From Ulota crispa (Eukaryota; Streptophyta; Bryopsida; Orthotrichales; Orthotrichaceae): 64,000 bases of DNA. Below are positions 1 to 11,771 of this stretch, piece after piece (the stretch's first letter is position 1; each line of letters begins with the position of its first letter). Both the position numbers and the translations under genes were made by a program. The notes under the pieces were generated by a model. The model was not told the DNA's origin and ran no database searches. It worked only from the letters and a program-made list of their open reading frames with translations. The stretch lies in the NCBI GenBank assembly GCA_963920765.1, contig OY987250.1:11276409-11340408 (forward strand), in the 5' to 3' direction.

Positions 1-571
1 TTGCAATTGAATGGACTAGCATAACATTCAGTAGTGCTCATTATGCCTACCCTTCCTTCAAATGAAGAGTGTGGAATTTTCCACATTCTTTCATCTTGCT
101 GGATGAGAGAGTGTGGAATATTTCACACCCATCAGTAGCTAAGAGGATACATGTTTGAATTTGTCAGAGAGTTTATGAAAGAGAGGCTCAATTTAGTGCA
201 CATACGTTGATGTGGGGGCCAACATGTCAGAAAATTTTATTTAAAAATAAATAAATAACTTTTTTTTAATTTTAATAATTTGGTGTCATGATGAAGTTCG
301 TGGATGATACTTGAAGAGAGGGAAAAGCAGCCTTTCTTCAGGCTACTGAATGTTATGAGGATTAGGAAATTGAGCATGCAAATGATAAAACAAAAGATCT
401 TTGAATTATCAACATTGAAGCATTAAATGAAGCATTCAACTTAATACATCCAATTTTGAATCATGTAAATATAAAATTGTGCAGGAGTTCTAAGTTGGTT
501 GATTCTATAATCTATTCTAACTGAGGGTCTAAGCTTTTTTATATGTTCAAAACTCATTTTTGGATTGCCCT
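1..571. other. Unassigned AT-rich DNA
   Basis: No open frame of useful length and no clear repeat ends. A short imperfect inverted repeat (GTGTGGAAT.. / ..ATTTCACAC) lies near 69-127, and nothing else stands out. Confidence 0.5.
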
Positions 572-797
572 TTAACCCCTAAACATTTGAGCGTGACTAG
601 CACAATACAAGTGGTTTTTCTTGTATTTGGAATAGATTCACATCTTTTCTACTTTTGAGATCAACAAAAAAGTTGGAGAATAAATCAAAACAATTCCAGT
701 GCACTACTTGAGATCCCAAATTAAAACTTTTTCTTGGTAGCAAATGCCAGTTATACGGCAGCGTATGTACTATGCCCTATGGTCATTTAAGGGTTAA
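572..797 (+). mobile_element. TTAA-flanked MITE, family A, copy 1
   Basis: The left end is TTAACCCCTAAA and the right end is TTTAAGGGTTAA. The body shares long stretches (CTTGTATTTGGAAT, GAGATCAACAAA, CAAATTAAAACTTTTT, GGTAGCAAATGCCA) with copies at 25488, 30434 and 58149. It is about 230 bp and non-coding. The TTAA at both ends fits a TTAA target duplication. Its ends have decayed more than those of the other copies. Confidence 0.75.
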
Positions 798-1292
798 GTT
801 CTTGCAAATATTTAAATTTGAAACAATAAATGAATACAAACTTCTCTGTTGTACAACAATTCAAATTTTATCCATTCACATAGATCACAGTCTTTGTTTT
901 GGTAGTTTTAAGGTATAGTTCAATAAATATAGATACGTTTCCTCTCAAGAAAATCGGCTATTTAAACAAGATTTCAATAACAAATATGATTTTTTTAAAG
1001 TCTTAAAAATAATTGCAATAACAATGTAATGTAATTTTATCTAAAGAAAAACGCATACTGTAAAAACCTCTAATACCTAATCTACAATAGATTTCTAAAA
1101 AACAAATTGAATTATTTGCTTCAAAACTATTGATAACTACTAATAAGTGCAATGGTAAACAAATTGTACAAACATATGATATATTCATAGGTCATAACAT
1201 AAAACCTTAGTTGGAAAATCATCAGTAATTACTCTTCTAGAGAAACCTAGAGTACTCGTAGCCCTAAAGCGAGCCCTAAAGAGATTAATTCC
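798..1292. other. Unassigned AT-rich DNA
   Basis: Only short frames occur (61 codons on the minus strand), in low-complexity AT-rich sequence. No repeat ends were recognised. Confidence 0.45.
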
Positions 1293-2638
1293 TCAACCCA
1301 TAAAGGACCAATATCCCTACAAGGTTCAAAGTGGATTTTGGGCAAATTTGTACTACTAGAATTTTTGACCAATTTTTTGAAGTTTTTTTCTAAAATTTAA
1401 TTTTATAAGGGCTACAAAGGATATAAGATTTTTTATGGAAATGAGATTTTTGCTTCAAAAGTTATGAGGAGTTTTCCTGGGGTTTTAGTGAAATTATGGT
1501 TGCAGGGGCAAGTCAAGCATGCTATTTTTCATCAACTTTTTCCAAAAGCAACCAATGAAGGCATGACCCCTCTTTGGAATATATTCAAAGCAACAATATA
1601 CTGGATAATAAATTTTTATATTGGACAAATACACTAACCTTTGAATTGTAATAGTTGTAAGAGATTTCGTTTTTTTTTTCAATTTTTTTTTTGTGGTCAC
1701 CTATCAAGCTAATCTATGAATCCATTGCTTGGATTTTGATGTTGTCCATGAAATGTTGTGGAGATATTCTTAACTTGATTTGGAGCAAGTAGGTCAAATC
1801 TCTTTAGCACCCATAGTGCAAAAATCCCACAACACGCAATCAAAAGGAATTGTTTTTTTTTGCAAATATCAAAAAAGTTTCATACTAAGGGTCGCTTTAC
1901 ACTATGGCCAAAGGTCAAGAGGCCGTTGATTTCCACCAATCAAATTGCAAGAAACCAAGAGTTTGGCCTCTTGACCTTTCACACTAGAGGCCAAAGTCCA
2001 AAGTTCCTCACCTCCCACAATATCACTCTTTAATCCAAAACAACGGCCTCTCAAGAAAAGTTTGGGTCAAGCAATCAAAGAGACCCAAACTATGGTTGAG
2101 AGGCCGTCAAATTTTTTCATAAAATAATCAAAAGCTGACAAGGTATTGGCCATTAGATTAGGAAGGTTAAATAAATGTTATGATCCCAAATTTTGGATTT
2201 GTCCTTTAGAGGCTTCACACTATGGCCATTCAAGTTGAAAGGCTGTGGAAGTTCATTATCAAGAGTTTGGCCTTTGGACTTGGCATTTGGAAACTTCACA
2301 CTAAGGGCAACCAAAAGTGTCAAAAACAATATTTTATTGTCTAATGAAACATTTCTTTGAACTCACAACAAAGTTTGGCCACTCAATCCCACGGCCTCTT
2401 GACTTGGTTGGCCATACTGTGAAGCTACTTAGCTACCCTAACTTCTAATGATCATATCTCTCAATCCTTATATACAATCCTCACAAAACTTTCACACTGT
2501 TCTCTTACATAAATCTAATGCAAAAGACTACCATTAGATTTATGAAAACCTAAAAAACTTGTTTTTGAGATCAAATGATTAGAAATGACAATTTTGAGTG
2601 TTTTTGAGGACACATGGGTTTGATCCTTTAGGAGTTAA
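1293..2638 (+). mobile_element. TTAA-type MITE, family I, copy 1, split by another element
   Basis: The left end (CTCAACCCATAAAGGACCA) is degraded and the right end is TGATCCTTTAGGAGTTAA. Segments on both sides of 1888-2432 align, in inverse orientation, with the uninterrupted copy at 11768-12676. Examples are the AATCTCTTTAGCA..ATAGTGCAAAAAT stretch on the left and the CACTCAAAATTGTCAT stretch (reverse strand) at the right end. The interruption is a separate foldback. No coding capacity is credible. Confidence 0.7.
1888..2432. mobile_element. Foldback MITE nested in family I
   Basis: Left end AGGGTCGCTTTACACTATGG and right end CATACTGTGAAGCTACTTAG are imperfect inverted repeats; GGTCAAGAGGCCGT on the left pairs with CACGGCCTCTTGACTTGG on the right. 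The internal phrase CACACTATGGCC recurs. CTA flanks both sides (1885-1887 and 2433-2435). Removing the element and one CTA joins the flanks into a sequence that closely matches the unoccupied site in the family I copy near 11960-11985. Confidence 0.75.
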
Positions 2639-3346
2639 ACACCCGGTGTATAAATTTTTTATTAATCAATGAATGTGAACAAGTTCCATGTATTTATAAA
2701 CTCAACTCTCTCATCTACCCATTTTTCAAAAGATTCTTATGTTGATTCTCAAATATTTATATCATACTAACTAATCAGTAAATCTAAATTAGAAAAAAAA
2801 AAAAAAAAAAAACCTAGATTCAAAAATGAAAAAGTAGTTTCACCTCAAAGACCAATAATTCCTATTTCGAAAACTAGACTTTGTAAAATGGCATCAAAAA
2901 TATAAGTGCACCAAACGTACATCAAATAGTTCATGTTGGTTGCTTTAATAATCGGGTTGCCTTGCTTTGTAAAGTTCTATCATGCCTCATTGCTTGGCTA
3001 CTTGGAGGAGTATGCAACTCTCTAAATATTAGGCTTTTATATGGTTTACAATCTCAATGATTCTAGTTTGTTTTTCTGCAATGTTATTGATGTTGTCAAG
3101 TCCTTATTGATGTTGATAGTTTTTTATTGCAATAATTATGGATGCAAATTATTGTATAGTGCCCTCCAACAAGTCCTTATACATCTTGTTTTGCCTTTCA
3201 AAGAACTTTGCTAAAATGAAATGTAATTGGCATATTTTAGTTTTGAAGCATAGGAATATGATTCTTATGCAATCTCAATCAAGTGTGCCAAATTTTGATC
3301 CCTGAAAACCAAAATCTCATTATTGGTGAATTATTTTGTATTAAAC
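2639..3346. other. Mostly unassigned; start resembles repeat X
   Basis: The first 120 bases or so (AATGAATGTGAACAAG.. AGATTCTTATGTTG) resemble the element at 12673-12914, which also abuts a family I copy. A poly-A run lies at about 2793-2812. The rest shows no recognisable feature. Confidence 0.4.
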
Positions 3347-3475
3347 CACTACAAGAAAACCATGGTTGAATCTACAAAAAGTTGACAAAGATTGTGGCCT
3401 AATCTATAACATTTGTAGATTAGGTCACAATCTTTGTCAAATTTTTGTAGATTCAACCATGGTTTTCTTGTAGTG
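3347..3475. mobile_element. CACTA-ended near-perfect palindrome
   Basis: The element starts CACTACAAGAAAACCATGG and ends with its exact complement. The arms continue through TTGAATCTACAAAAA, TTGACAAAGATTGTG and CCTAATCTA to a small central loop near 3412. CACTACAAGAAAA is the usual terminus of plant CACTA (En/Spm) transposons. At 129 bp this is a foldback relic without coding capacity. I see no clean 3-bp target duplication. A diverged relative is at 53112-53221. Confidence 0.85.
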
Positions 3476-4282
3476 CTTAACTCATGTTTTTACATGATAA
3501 TTGATTAAAAATGTTGGTGATGACTTTTTGAGACTTTACTGCATGACTATGTAGGAAACATCCATACACAAATTTTCTATGTTAAAAAAACCCCCTTAAG
3601 TAACACAAATATTGATGTTCAAAGATTTCAATGTGACTTGTGAAGTGCAAAATTTTTGTAAAATACATATTTTTACTTTTTAACTAAATTTTCACCAAAT
3701 AAAGATAACATCATTGCTATAAGATACAAACTTAATCACAACATATGAATCAAATTGCAAAATTTGATCATCATAAAGAAATATCTATTAACAAAATTCT
3801 TTGAAAAAAACATGGTGTATGAGGACTTGTTGGAGACTATAGTACAATAAGTATTTTTAAGGTGTAAAATGTCAAGAAATTAATCTGAGGCAACCTAAAT
3901 GCAATATTCAATGTAAGAGAAAAAGATCTTAACAAACCATCACAACCAAAAACGTGATGTTGTAAAGTGAAAAGAAAAAGCTTCATAATCAATTTCAAAA
4001 GGAGCTAGATCCAACCAAGGGAAATAAGGGGTGTCAAACCTTGGAGTTTTCCTTCTAATAAATCCACTTGAGTTCACCCCATAACTTAATACCTTATATA
4101 AGTTATTGAGTCACATAACTTCTATCATGCACACTAAGAGGTGCACCATAACCAAAACAAGTTATGGCTCCTTTTGACAAAAATTATCAAGTGATCTTGT
4201 GGGGTCCCTCCTTTCTAGTACGGTGATTTTGTCCAAGAATTGCTTGTTGGCAAGCGCATAGGGAAGCACCTCCTTGGCCTCC
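3476..4282. other. Unassigned DNA with a dispersed motif
   Basis: The phrase GGCAACCTAAATGCAATATTC near 3890 recurs near 26497-26520, and shorter relatives occur at 21455-21480 and 24480-24495, so part of this stretch is an old dispersed repeat. No ends could be defined. Confidence 0.4.
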
Positions 4283-6154
4283 TTAACCCGTAAAGGAATG
4301 TTGTCCCCTTGGGGGAAAAATGGGATTTCAGGCATGTACCTATGGCTAAACTCCTTTGTGTGATTTTTGAAACTTTTATTAAAGGTGGGAAATTAGAAGA
4401 TCTATGTGGACATCTAGTTTTTCTTCATTTTGACATTTATTGAAGAAGTTAAGCATGATTTTTTGGAAAATGGAGAAGGGTAGGTAGCCCAATTTATTTT
4501 TAAAAATTGAATTAAAAATAAATAAAAATCCAAAGTCAATTCTTTACATTTACATACTAGTTGGTAAACCTATTCAGCAAAGCTAAATGAATGATGGTGA
4601 TTCCATTTAGCATAGGCTAAGCTTTATTTGAAAATAGCATTCATTTAACATAGGTAAATCCAATTAGCATCCATTTGGCATAGTTAAATCCATTTAGCAT
4701 CCATTTAGCATCCATTTAGTATCTATTTAGCATCCATTTAGCAAAGATTGAGATAAAATTCCATTTATAACTTTTGCGCTCTTTTGTCCAAAATTGTACT
4801 CTACTCTATATTTGAATTTTTTCACTTTGGTTAAACTCTTATTCTATTCTATTTTAAGGTGGACATTGAGCTAAAAATGGGTTCATCAAACCAACACACA
4901 CACGCACCCAATTTTTTTGTATAAGTGAACTAGTTGGTAAACCCATTTAGCACGGCTAAATGAATAATGGTGACTCCATTTAGCATAGGTTAGGATTTGT
5001 ATAAAAAGTTAAAAGAAATCCATTTAGCATCCATTTAGCATAGGTAAACCCATTTAGCATCCATTTAGCATAGGTAAATCCATTTAGCATCCATTTAGTT
5101 TCACTTTTGTCCAAATTTCACTTTCGTTAAACTTGTACTCTACTCAATTTTTCAACTTTGTCTACTTTGGTTTAACTCTTCTCTACTCTATTCTTAGGTG
5201 GAAATCAAACTAAAAATGGATTCATCAAACTGACATACGCACACATACATGCACACCAGCATCCAATTTTTTCTATAATATAGATGAGTTTGTAAACCCA
5301 TTTTGCTATTGCAAAATGAGTTCACAAACTCGTTCCATTTATAGCTTTTGCACTTTTACTTTTGTCCAATTTCAACTTGGGCTGGTGTTTGACTCCTACT
5401 TTTAGGTGAAAAGCAAGCTAAAAATGGATTCATCAAACCAACACACACACGCACACACGCACCCAATTCTTTTGTATATAGAGATATGTGGGAAGATTTG
5501 AACCATTCAATTCTAATTGATGAGTGAGAAGTTTTAGTTTGCGGGAAGGTATGGGACTCCCAAACTTCCATTACTTTTGCTTCTTGTAAAATTTGGTGCT
5601 TTGCTTTTTTGAGCTTTTTGTGTATTTGTTTTTTGACCCTTTTTTCCCAAGTTGTAGTAGACTAAGATTCCTTCGTTTTTACCATTTGGATAAAAGTAAT
5701 TCATATTTCTCAAATTTACCTAAATCCTCCAAGTTAGCCTAGTGTATATGCAACTTTCATGGCCTTACAACATTCCAACATTTTACAAAGTATGATTCAC
5801 ACCTCCAATTCATTTGAAAACTCTCCCAAACTTATCTAACTTGGTCTTCTACATGGAAAAAATAAACCTCAACTTTGCGTAGAGAATTTTTTTTGATGTA
5901 GGAGAGGTCAAAGGCTTCTGAAATTTTTGGGCAGCAAGGATTTTTCTTTTCTTTTCACTTTAGATGTCAATATCTCAGTCCTCTACATCTAGAATGAGTT
6001 GATTTTTTCACACAGGTATCTTCCATAGTCTACGGCAAGATTTTACAATTGGGTTTTTTTTATACAAAAAATTCTACCTTTCTTTTTATTGCCCTTGCAG
6101 TGGCAATTTTCAACAACTTTTGCAATAAAAAGGGCTCAATCCTTTAGGGGATAA
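4283..6154 (+). mobile_element. TTAA-type element, family B, enlarged copy
   Basis: The left end (TTAACCCGTAAAGGAATG, then a GGGCATGTACCTATGGCTAAA stretch split by small changes) and the right end (CTCAATCCTTTAGGGGATAA) match family B. Other B copies are about 930-955 bp. This one is about 1.87 kb because 4551-5485 is occupied by a repeat array. After it, family B sequence resumes (TATGTGGGAAGATTTGAACC). Confidence 0.8.
4551..5485. repeat. Tandem repeat array inside a family B element
   Basis: Two scales are visible. Short units of the type CATCCATTTAG / GTAAATCCATTTAG are repeated many times (4660-4745 and 5025-5100). Longer units repeat the series 'GTTGGTAAACCCATTTAGC .. GGTTCATCAAACCAACACACACACGCACCCAAT', starting near 4555, 4930 and 5285. 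The third unit is shorter. The array interrupts family B between its TTCTTTA and ATATGTGGGAAG blocks. Confidence 0.8.
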
Positions 6155-6274
6155 TGAGCACATGACAAGTAGAACACACTTGTGTGTGGATTGGGGAGTA
6201 GGATGATGGGATAGGGAAAAATGGAAGGAGTTATGTAAGAGTAGCAAATACAGTTAATAGGTGGTTTGTGAAGC

Positions 6275-6930
6275 TTAACCCCTAAAGGACCCTAAGGACA
6301 GAATGTGTCCTCAACCAATTTTTGAAGTCAAATAAATTTTGACCATATTACTACTTTTTAGAAGTTTATTTTTTTGAAATATTCTTTTTGAAGTTTAGTT
6401 TTAGCTTCAACAATCCAATTTTACAAATGATTGGTTGCAGTTTTTATATTCAAGATTTTGTGCACGTTGTCCATTGTAATCTTGACTTTATGTTATGTTG
6501 AGGGCTCTTGGGAATGAGCCTCAAATACACTAGATCTTTGAGAAAAAATCACATTAGAAATTCATTTAAAAAAATTGTAGAGTAGATTTTGAGAAGTCAT
6601 AAATTGATTGGGGTTATGCATGTTAAGTCCTTTAACCTTGTGTTTTTTTGGTGACCAAGTTTTCAAATTTGACATGTGAAAAGAAGATTGAAAGACTTCA
6701 AATCACTTTCACAGCTTTAACACCCTCATGATCAAACATTATAATCTTTCAATCCATAAGAGATATTGTTGTGTTCTCTTTTCTAATGTGATCTTTAACA
6801 TGTCTAATTTAGTTTTATACGGAAACAACTATAAAAAAATTTGATACAACAAATCAAAATGTTGGCTTTTTGTTCAACTTAGAGCAAATTCTTAGAAGCT
6901 CAAGAAATTCCAGGGTCCCTTAGGGGTTAA
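6275..6930 (+). mobile_element. TTAA-flanked MITE, family E, copy 1
   Basis: Left end TTAACCCCTAAAGGACCC and right end GGGTCCCTTAGGGGTTAA form a terminal inverted repeat. Two further copies lie at 34509-35162 and 35159-35820 in the opposite orientation; they share GAGGCTCATTCCCAAGAGCC, AACACAACAATATCTCTTATG and similar blocks. No transposase is encoded. The right TTAA is shared with the next element. Confidence 0.85.
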
Positions 6931-7233
6931 GGGTATCTCCATAGGTGGCTCGGGCTTGCTCAAAGTGGATGAAAAGTGTCTAGGCCCCTCTCAAAACCCT
7001 CTCAAACTCTCTTATTTAGCAAACCTAGCAAGCCACTCTTCAAACCACTATTCACCCTAAGTTTAATGAGCTTTATCCTCTACTTCCCTAGATAAATGGT
7101 CCACTGCTTATTTATGGGGTGTGTTGGAGTGTAAGGCCACCTTTTTAAAGAGCATGGGTGGAGATTGAGAGCCTTCATGCCTTGCCAAACCATATGGAAA
7201 ACTTTGATAAAGGCTAGACTGGTGGAGATGCCC
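6931..7233. mobile_element. Tourist-like (PIF/Harbinger) MITE, copy 1
   Basis: Left end GGGTATCTCCATAGGTGGC and right end GACTGGTGGAGATGCCC are inverted. TAA flanks each side (6928-6930 and 7234-7236), a 3-bp duplication typical of PIF/Harbinger. It inserted in the TAA of the TTAA that ends family E. The CATCTCCA terminus is common in plant Tourist-like elements. Confidence 0.85.
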
Positions 7234-7235
7234 TA

Positions 7236-7546
7236 AAGTAGGAACACCCATAAGCGTCAGCGTCTCCATAACCGTCACCTCTAAAATCTTGGAAAATCTA
7301 TGGAAGTAACTAGATGTAATGACAAGGATGTACAACATGTGAACATGAAATTTTAAAAGTGGTTATGGGTGCAATGGCAATTTGCTCTTTAAGAATTCAC
7401 AACTTATTCTCACAATATCCAAATAATACATTCAAAAGTGCAAACTCATTTTTTTTGTTCCTAATAGGATTGTGTAATTTGCTAGTTGTTTATTAATAGT
7501 CATCATGTTCAAACCCTTAGTTTGGCGTTTATGGGTGCTCCTACCT
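7236..7546. mobile_element. TA-flanked MITE, family F, copy 1
   Basis: Left end AAGTAGGAACACCCATAAGC and right end GTTTATGGGTGCTCCTACCT are inverted repeats. TA lies on each side (7234-7235 and 7547-7548). The same ends occur at 27143-27453 and related ends elsewhere. A TA duplication suggests a Tc1/mariner-type element. It abuts the Tourist-like element on its left and family D on its right. Confidence 0.8.
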
Positions 7547-8459
7547 TAACCCTTTAAAAACCACATACATTTTCACAAAATCCATTAGAAATAAGAGCAG
7601 TAAACTTGGATGTGCGGTTGAATCAAATATGGATCTGATTTCAAAAATCCAACCATACAAATGGGAACTACACATTGTTTACTATAAAGTATCAAAAATT
7701 CAACTAGATCTACTATTGGAGGTGAAATATTATAATGATTGAGTGAGCTGTATATGGAAAATACCTAGTTTTTCATGCTTATGTGGTTTTGGATCTTACT
7801 ACTTCATACAAGCTTTGTTTGAGAAGAGTCATATTCCTAAAAAGTAGGGTTTCTCAACTTTCCAATGAGACTAGTTCCACACAAAATGGATAAAAATAGC
7901 AATCACAGAGTGTAGCTAAGTGGACAAGAAAGTGTCAAAAATCCTACTTTATTTGCTATCCAAAAATAGTTCTACAAGAAATTTGATAAATTTTATGGAA
8001 AATCCAATTGTTGAAAACACTCAAGAATTGGCCTTAAATGTAGGACAACAAATGTTTAATATGAAATTATAACACCATTTTAATAGATCTTCAAATATTA
8101 CAATTATACTACTACTGTATAGAGAAACAATACAAGCATATTTCTTGAGGAATTTGAAATTATTTCGGACCGCACAATTGAAATTTGACATTCTTCTTGG
8201 ATGTTTGATGTATTGTGTTGTTGCTTTGATCCATCTTTGACCAAATATGGATACGTATTTTGAGACCATGCTGTATAAACATAATTATTCATCAACTCAC
8301 ATGCTTGATTACATTGTTTTTTATTTGGTTGGGTGCAAAATTCTTGTGAGCACAAGCAATCATCAAGACCTATTTCCAAATTGTTGAAATTTTTTACTCT
8401 ATAAGCCAAAAACCACTCTCCCTAACCAAAATATGGTTTGATGGTCTATAAAGGATTAA
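7546..8459 (+). mobile_element. TTAA-flanked element, family D, copy 1
   Basis: The left end is TTAACCCTTTAAAAACCACA and the right end is TATAAAGGATTAA. The body is shared with 10868-11771 (inverted) and with both halves of 55301-58152. On its minus strand an 82-codon frame (8021-8269) recurs in the 10868 copy. That frame resembles no family I know and probably reflects only sequence similarity between copies. Confidence 0.85.
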
Positions 8460-9118
8460 GGGGTGACAACTTTGTGGGTTGCTAACTTGCTATACAAGTA
8501 TACAAGCAACCATCAGATAACTCTGGATGAATTCAGGATAAAGCTTTACAGAAATTGGAGGTTTGATACCCCTAATAAATGTGACTGTCGTCAACAAAAT
8601 CCTTGGTGTCATCAAGCACATTATATCAAATCCTTCACATTTGTGGAAGTGTGGAGAACCCCTGGTGCAGTGGCTTGTAAAAGAGGTTCCCAAGAGGGCC
8701 AGGGGGGTAAGGGGCTCGGTTAATTAGGGTGAGAGACTCTGGCAAGAGCGGTATTAATGCGGGGGGGCCGGGGGGGTCTCAGAAAATCTCAGCTGACAGG
8801 AGAAGCGGAACTCTATAATCTTGGTTGGTTTGGTACAGCCCCCCAGCCCCAGGCAGGCAGCCAGGCTTTGAAAGAGGGCAACAGTCAGATCCCTTGGATG
8901 GGCCTTGCCCCTTTTATTATGAAACCCCTTCCTTCCCCTTCAGTAAATTAGTTCAGTAAATTAGTTCAGTAAATTAGTTCAGTAAATTAGTTCAGTAAAT
9001 TAGTTCAGTAAATTAGTTCAGTACCCTTTCACTCTAACTTACTCCACTGCCCATGCCCCCCGTCCACCCCTGACTCCCTGACTCCCCTCCAAATGTGATT
9101 CTCACTAGGAAAACTTTA
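8460..9118. other. GC-rich island with 13-bp tandem repeat
   Basis: Roughly 8640-9110 is much richer in G and C than its surroundings, with G runs near 8700-8777 and C runs near 8838-8850 and 9050-9090. Short plus-strand frames (8463-8723 and 8757-8951) resemble no known protein. It may be a fragment of an LTR or of a captured gene; I cannot decide. Confidence 0.45.
8939..9023. repeat. 13-bp tandem repeat
   Basis: The unit TTCAGTAAATTAG is repeated about six and a half times with no visible variation, which suggests recent expansion. Confidence 0.95.
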
Positions 9119-9380
9119 TTTACACAAATACATGTGGCCAATGAGCGGGGAGATCCGAAAATTAAAAGAAAAGTCTGCCAAACAAAATGACAAATTCAAT
9201 GGTTGGAATCTGATTTATTGGATACACATTGGCCCAGGTTTTCCAATAATATGTGTTTAAAATATAGCCTTGTAGACACTATCCGGTGCATGCACACAAA
9301 ATACCAGTTGAAATGAAAATGACAAATGTGGGATTTTTTCTGATAGAGCCCAAAATCTCCTGAACACTGCCCGTGACTGT
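9119..9380. repeat. Diverged interspersed repeat, copy 1
   Basis: CCAATGAGCGGGGAGATCC at the left and GAGCCCAAAATCTCCTG at the right look like degraded inverted ends. The middle (GGTGCATGC, GTTGAAATGAAAATGACAAATG) resembles 61130-61410, whose right end AAAATCTCCCCGCACATTGG is the inverse of the left end here. It is probably a DNA transposon family of uncertain class. Confidence 0.5.
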
Positions 9381-9573
9381 TAAAAATCTACCAAACTACA
9401 GTAGTACAGTACTCATAATTCTTGTGAACTTTCCAAATTGCCTCTGCTAGAGCTACAATTTCGAAAGAAATAACTGCCCTGCACTTCACACAGGTTGGCT
9501 TGATAAAGCAGTGTACTATAAATCTATTACTCAAAGCTATATGAATACACAATTCTTATTGCAAATTGTCCTA

Positions 9574-9898
9574 AGGTAGGAGGCACTGAAACCGTCCTTC
9601 TAAGGGCTGAAACTGGATTTTGGGGAGGTGAAACTTTTTGAAATATTTTTCAGTAAATTTTCCTTGAAAGACAAGAGGAATTGGCATCTAACATAAGTTG
9701 TTTCATATTTTTTGGAGCTTTGTGGACATAGCTATAAATTTTTGAAGTTGAAGTGCATAGGCCTCTAAAACCGTTACCCTCCTCAAATGTACTCCACTTG
9801 TACATTTCTGAAACCTATAAAAACCAGCATGTACAAACTGTACACATTTAAGAAAAGGGATGGTTTCAATGCCCGAACGATTTCAGAGCCTCCTACCT
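9574..9898. mobile_element. TA-flanked MITE, family F, copy 2
   Basis: Left end AGGTAGGAGGCACTGAAACC and right end GATTTCAGAGCCTCCTACCT are inverted, with TA on each side. The interior resembles 17492-17894 and 32622-33011 (AGTTGTTTCATATTTTTTGG and AAGAG-type blocks), so it belongs to a subfamily distinct from the ACACCCATAAGC type. Confidence 0.8.
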
Positions 9899-10154
9899 TA
9901 AGGGGTTAGAATGGAGGTTTAGGGAAATTCGCATTAATTCCCACGTCCCAAGTGTCGTTGAAATCTCAAAAATAAGATTGGTAGAGATTTGAAGATTAGG
10001 ATTTGTAAGTTATCCCTATGTCCTAAGGTCCAAGTGCAATTTCCCGTAGAAATACCTACATGGTTGTACTTTTTAGAAGTTTTGGCATCAACAAAGTTGG
10101 TATTTGATTAGCAATTGGAGGCTGAACAAATTGACATGATTCCTAGGAGCCAAG

Positions 10155-10222
<68 letters not shown>

Positions 10223-10867
10223 TCTTAGTATTCAATTGTTAATTATTTTGCATCTTTTTTGCCCTTTGCATTGCAACAAAGTGAGAATTGGCGTTGAACT
10301 AGAACTTGAAATGCTAGAATGGAAATCACAATATGAGGAGCCTATTAGAATATGGAGAGTTGAATTTGTACATTTGTGAATAATGTGTGTCATTGCATTG
10401 TTCTAGGACAACATGTAGGCAACCAATCACAATTATTAGTGACAAGACTTTTCAAAGGTTGTAGCGATTGGCGTCTGGTAATTCAAAAGCACATTCAAGT
10501 GTCATTGATATATTTATCAATCAAAAATCGTGGAAAGTCTAAAATTGAGTAGGGTATTTTGACTCAAAAACATGATTTTTTTTTTTTATATTCCTTTTTC
10601 CTTGTTACCTCAAGTTGTTGAAACTATTGCGAAATGTACTAAAATTTCAAATTTAATGCTGTGGAGTTAAATCCACATTTGCTTTTACCTAGAACTTGTG
10701 AGTGTTATTTTTGCCAAATTTAGCAGGTACACAACCTTGCTATTTAGTATTATCATAAACAGCTTCCAGTTTAATTCATTTAGTTCATGAAGCAAAGAGC
10801 AAACTAAGGCATATTAAGCTTTTGAGTATGTTCTTCATCCCAGTGCTATGACACTGGTAGAGCACCT
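9899..10867. other. Unassigned DNA with AT microsatellite
   Basis: It contains an (AT)n run at 10158-10218. The remainder has no recognised ends or frames. Confidence 0.45.
10158..10218. repeat. (AT)n microsatellite
   Basis: About 30 uninterrupted AT dinucleotides. Confidence 0.97.
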
Positions 10868-11771
10868 TTAACCCTTTAGAGACCACTGAACCATGAGAGT
10901 AGTTTTTGGCTTATACAGTAAAATTGCCCAACAATTTGGAAAACCATCTTGAAGAATGATTGTGATCACAAGAATTTTGCATCCAACCCAAAAAACAACA
11001 ATAGAATCGGATATAGGAGTTGATAAATAATGGTGTTTATACATCATGGCTTCAAAATATGTATCCATATTTGGTCAAAGATGGATCAAAGCAACAACAC
11101 AATACATCAAACATCCAAGAAGAATGCCAAATTTCAATTGTGCGGTCCCAAAAAATTTCAAATTGCTCAAGAAATACGCTTGTATTGTTTCTATATATGG
11201 TTGTAATATAATTGTAGTATTTCGAGATCTATTGAAATGGTGCTATTATTTCATCTTAAAAATTTATTGTCCTACATTTAAGGCCAATTCTTGATTGTTT
11301 TCACTGATTGGATTTTCCATAACAATTATCAAATTTCTTGTAGAACCGTCTTAGGGTAGCAAAGAAAACGGGATTTTTGATCTTTTTTTGTCCACTTAGC
11401 TACACTCTGTGATTGCTATTTTTGTCTATTTTGAGTGAAACTAGTCTTGTTGGAAAGGTGGGAAACCTTGCTTTCTAGAAATGTAAGGCTCTTATCAACC
11501 AAAGCTTGCATGAAGCATTAACATTGAAAACCACATAAGCATGAAAAACTAGAGATTTTCCATATACAGCTCACTCAATCATTATAATATTTCACCTTCA
11601 ACGGTAGATCTAATTGAAATTTTGACACATTACAAAAAACAAGGTGTCCTTCACATTTGTATGGTTAAATTATTCAAATTGGGTCCATATTTGATTCAAA
11701 TGCACATCTAATCTTATTGCCATGGTTTCTAGTGGATTTTGGGAAAATGTGTGTGGTCTTTAAAGGGTTAA
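10868..11771 (-). mobile_element. TTAA-flanked element, family D, copy 2
   Basis: Left end TTAACCCTTTAGAGACCAC and right end GTGGTCTTTAAAGGGTTAA form an almost perfect terminal inverted repeat. This is the least disturbed D copy (904 bp). It supplies the empty site for the LTR insertion in the D copy at 55301 (AATGTTAATGCTTCATGC on its reverse strand, near 11505-11530). The right TTAA is shared with the next element. Confidence 0.9.

Noticed and set aside
3344-3478. 3-bp target duplication for the CACTA-ended palindrome
   Set aside because: The flanking triplets (AAC and CTT) do not match.
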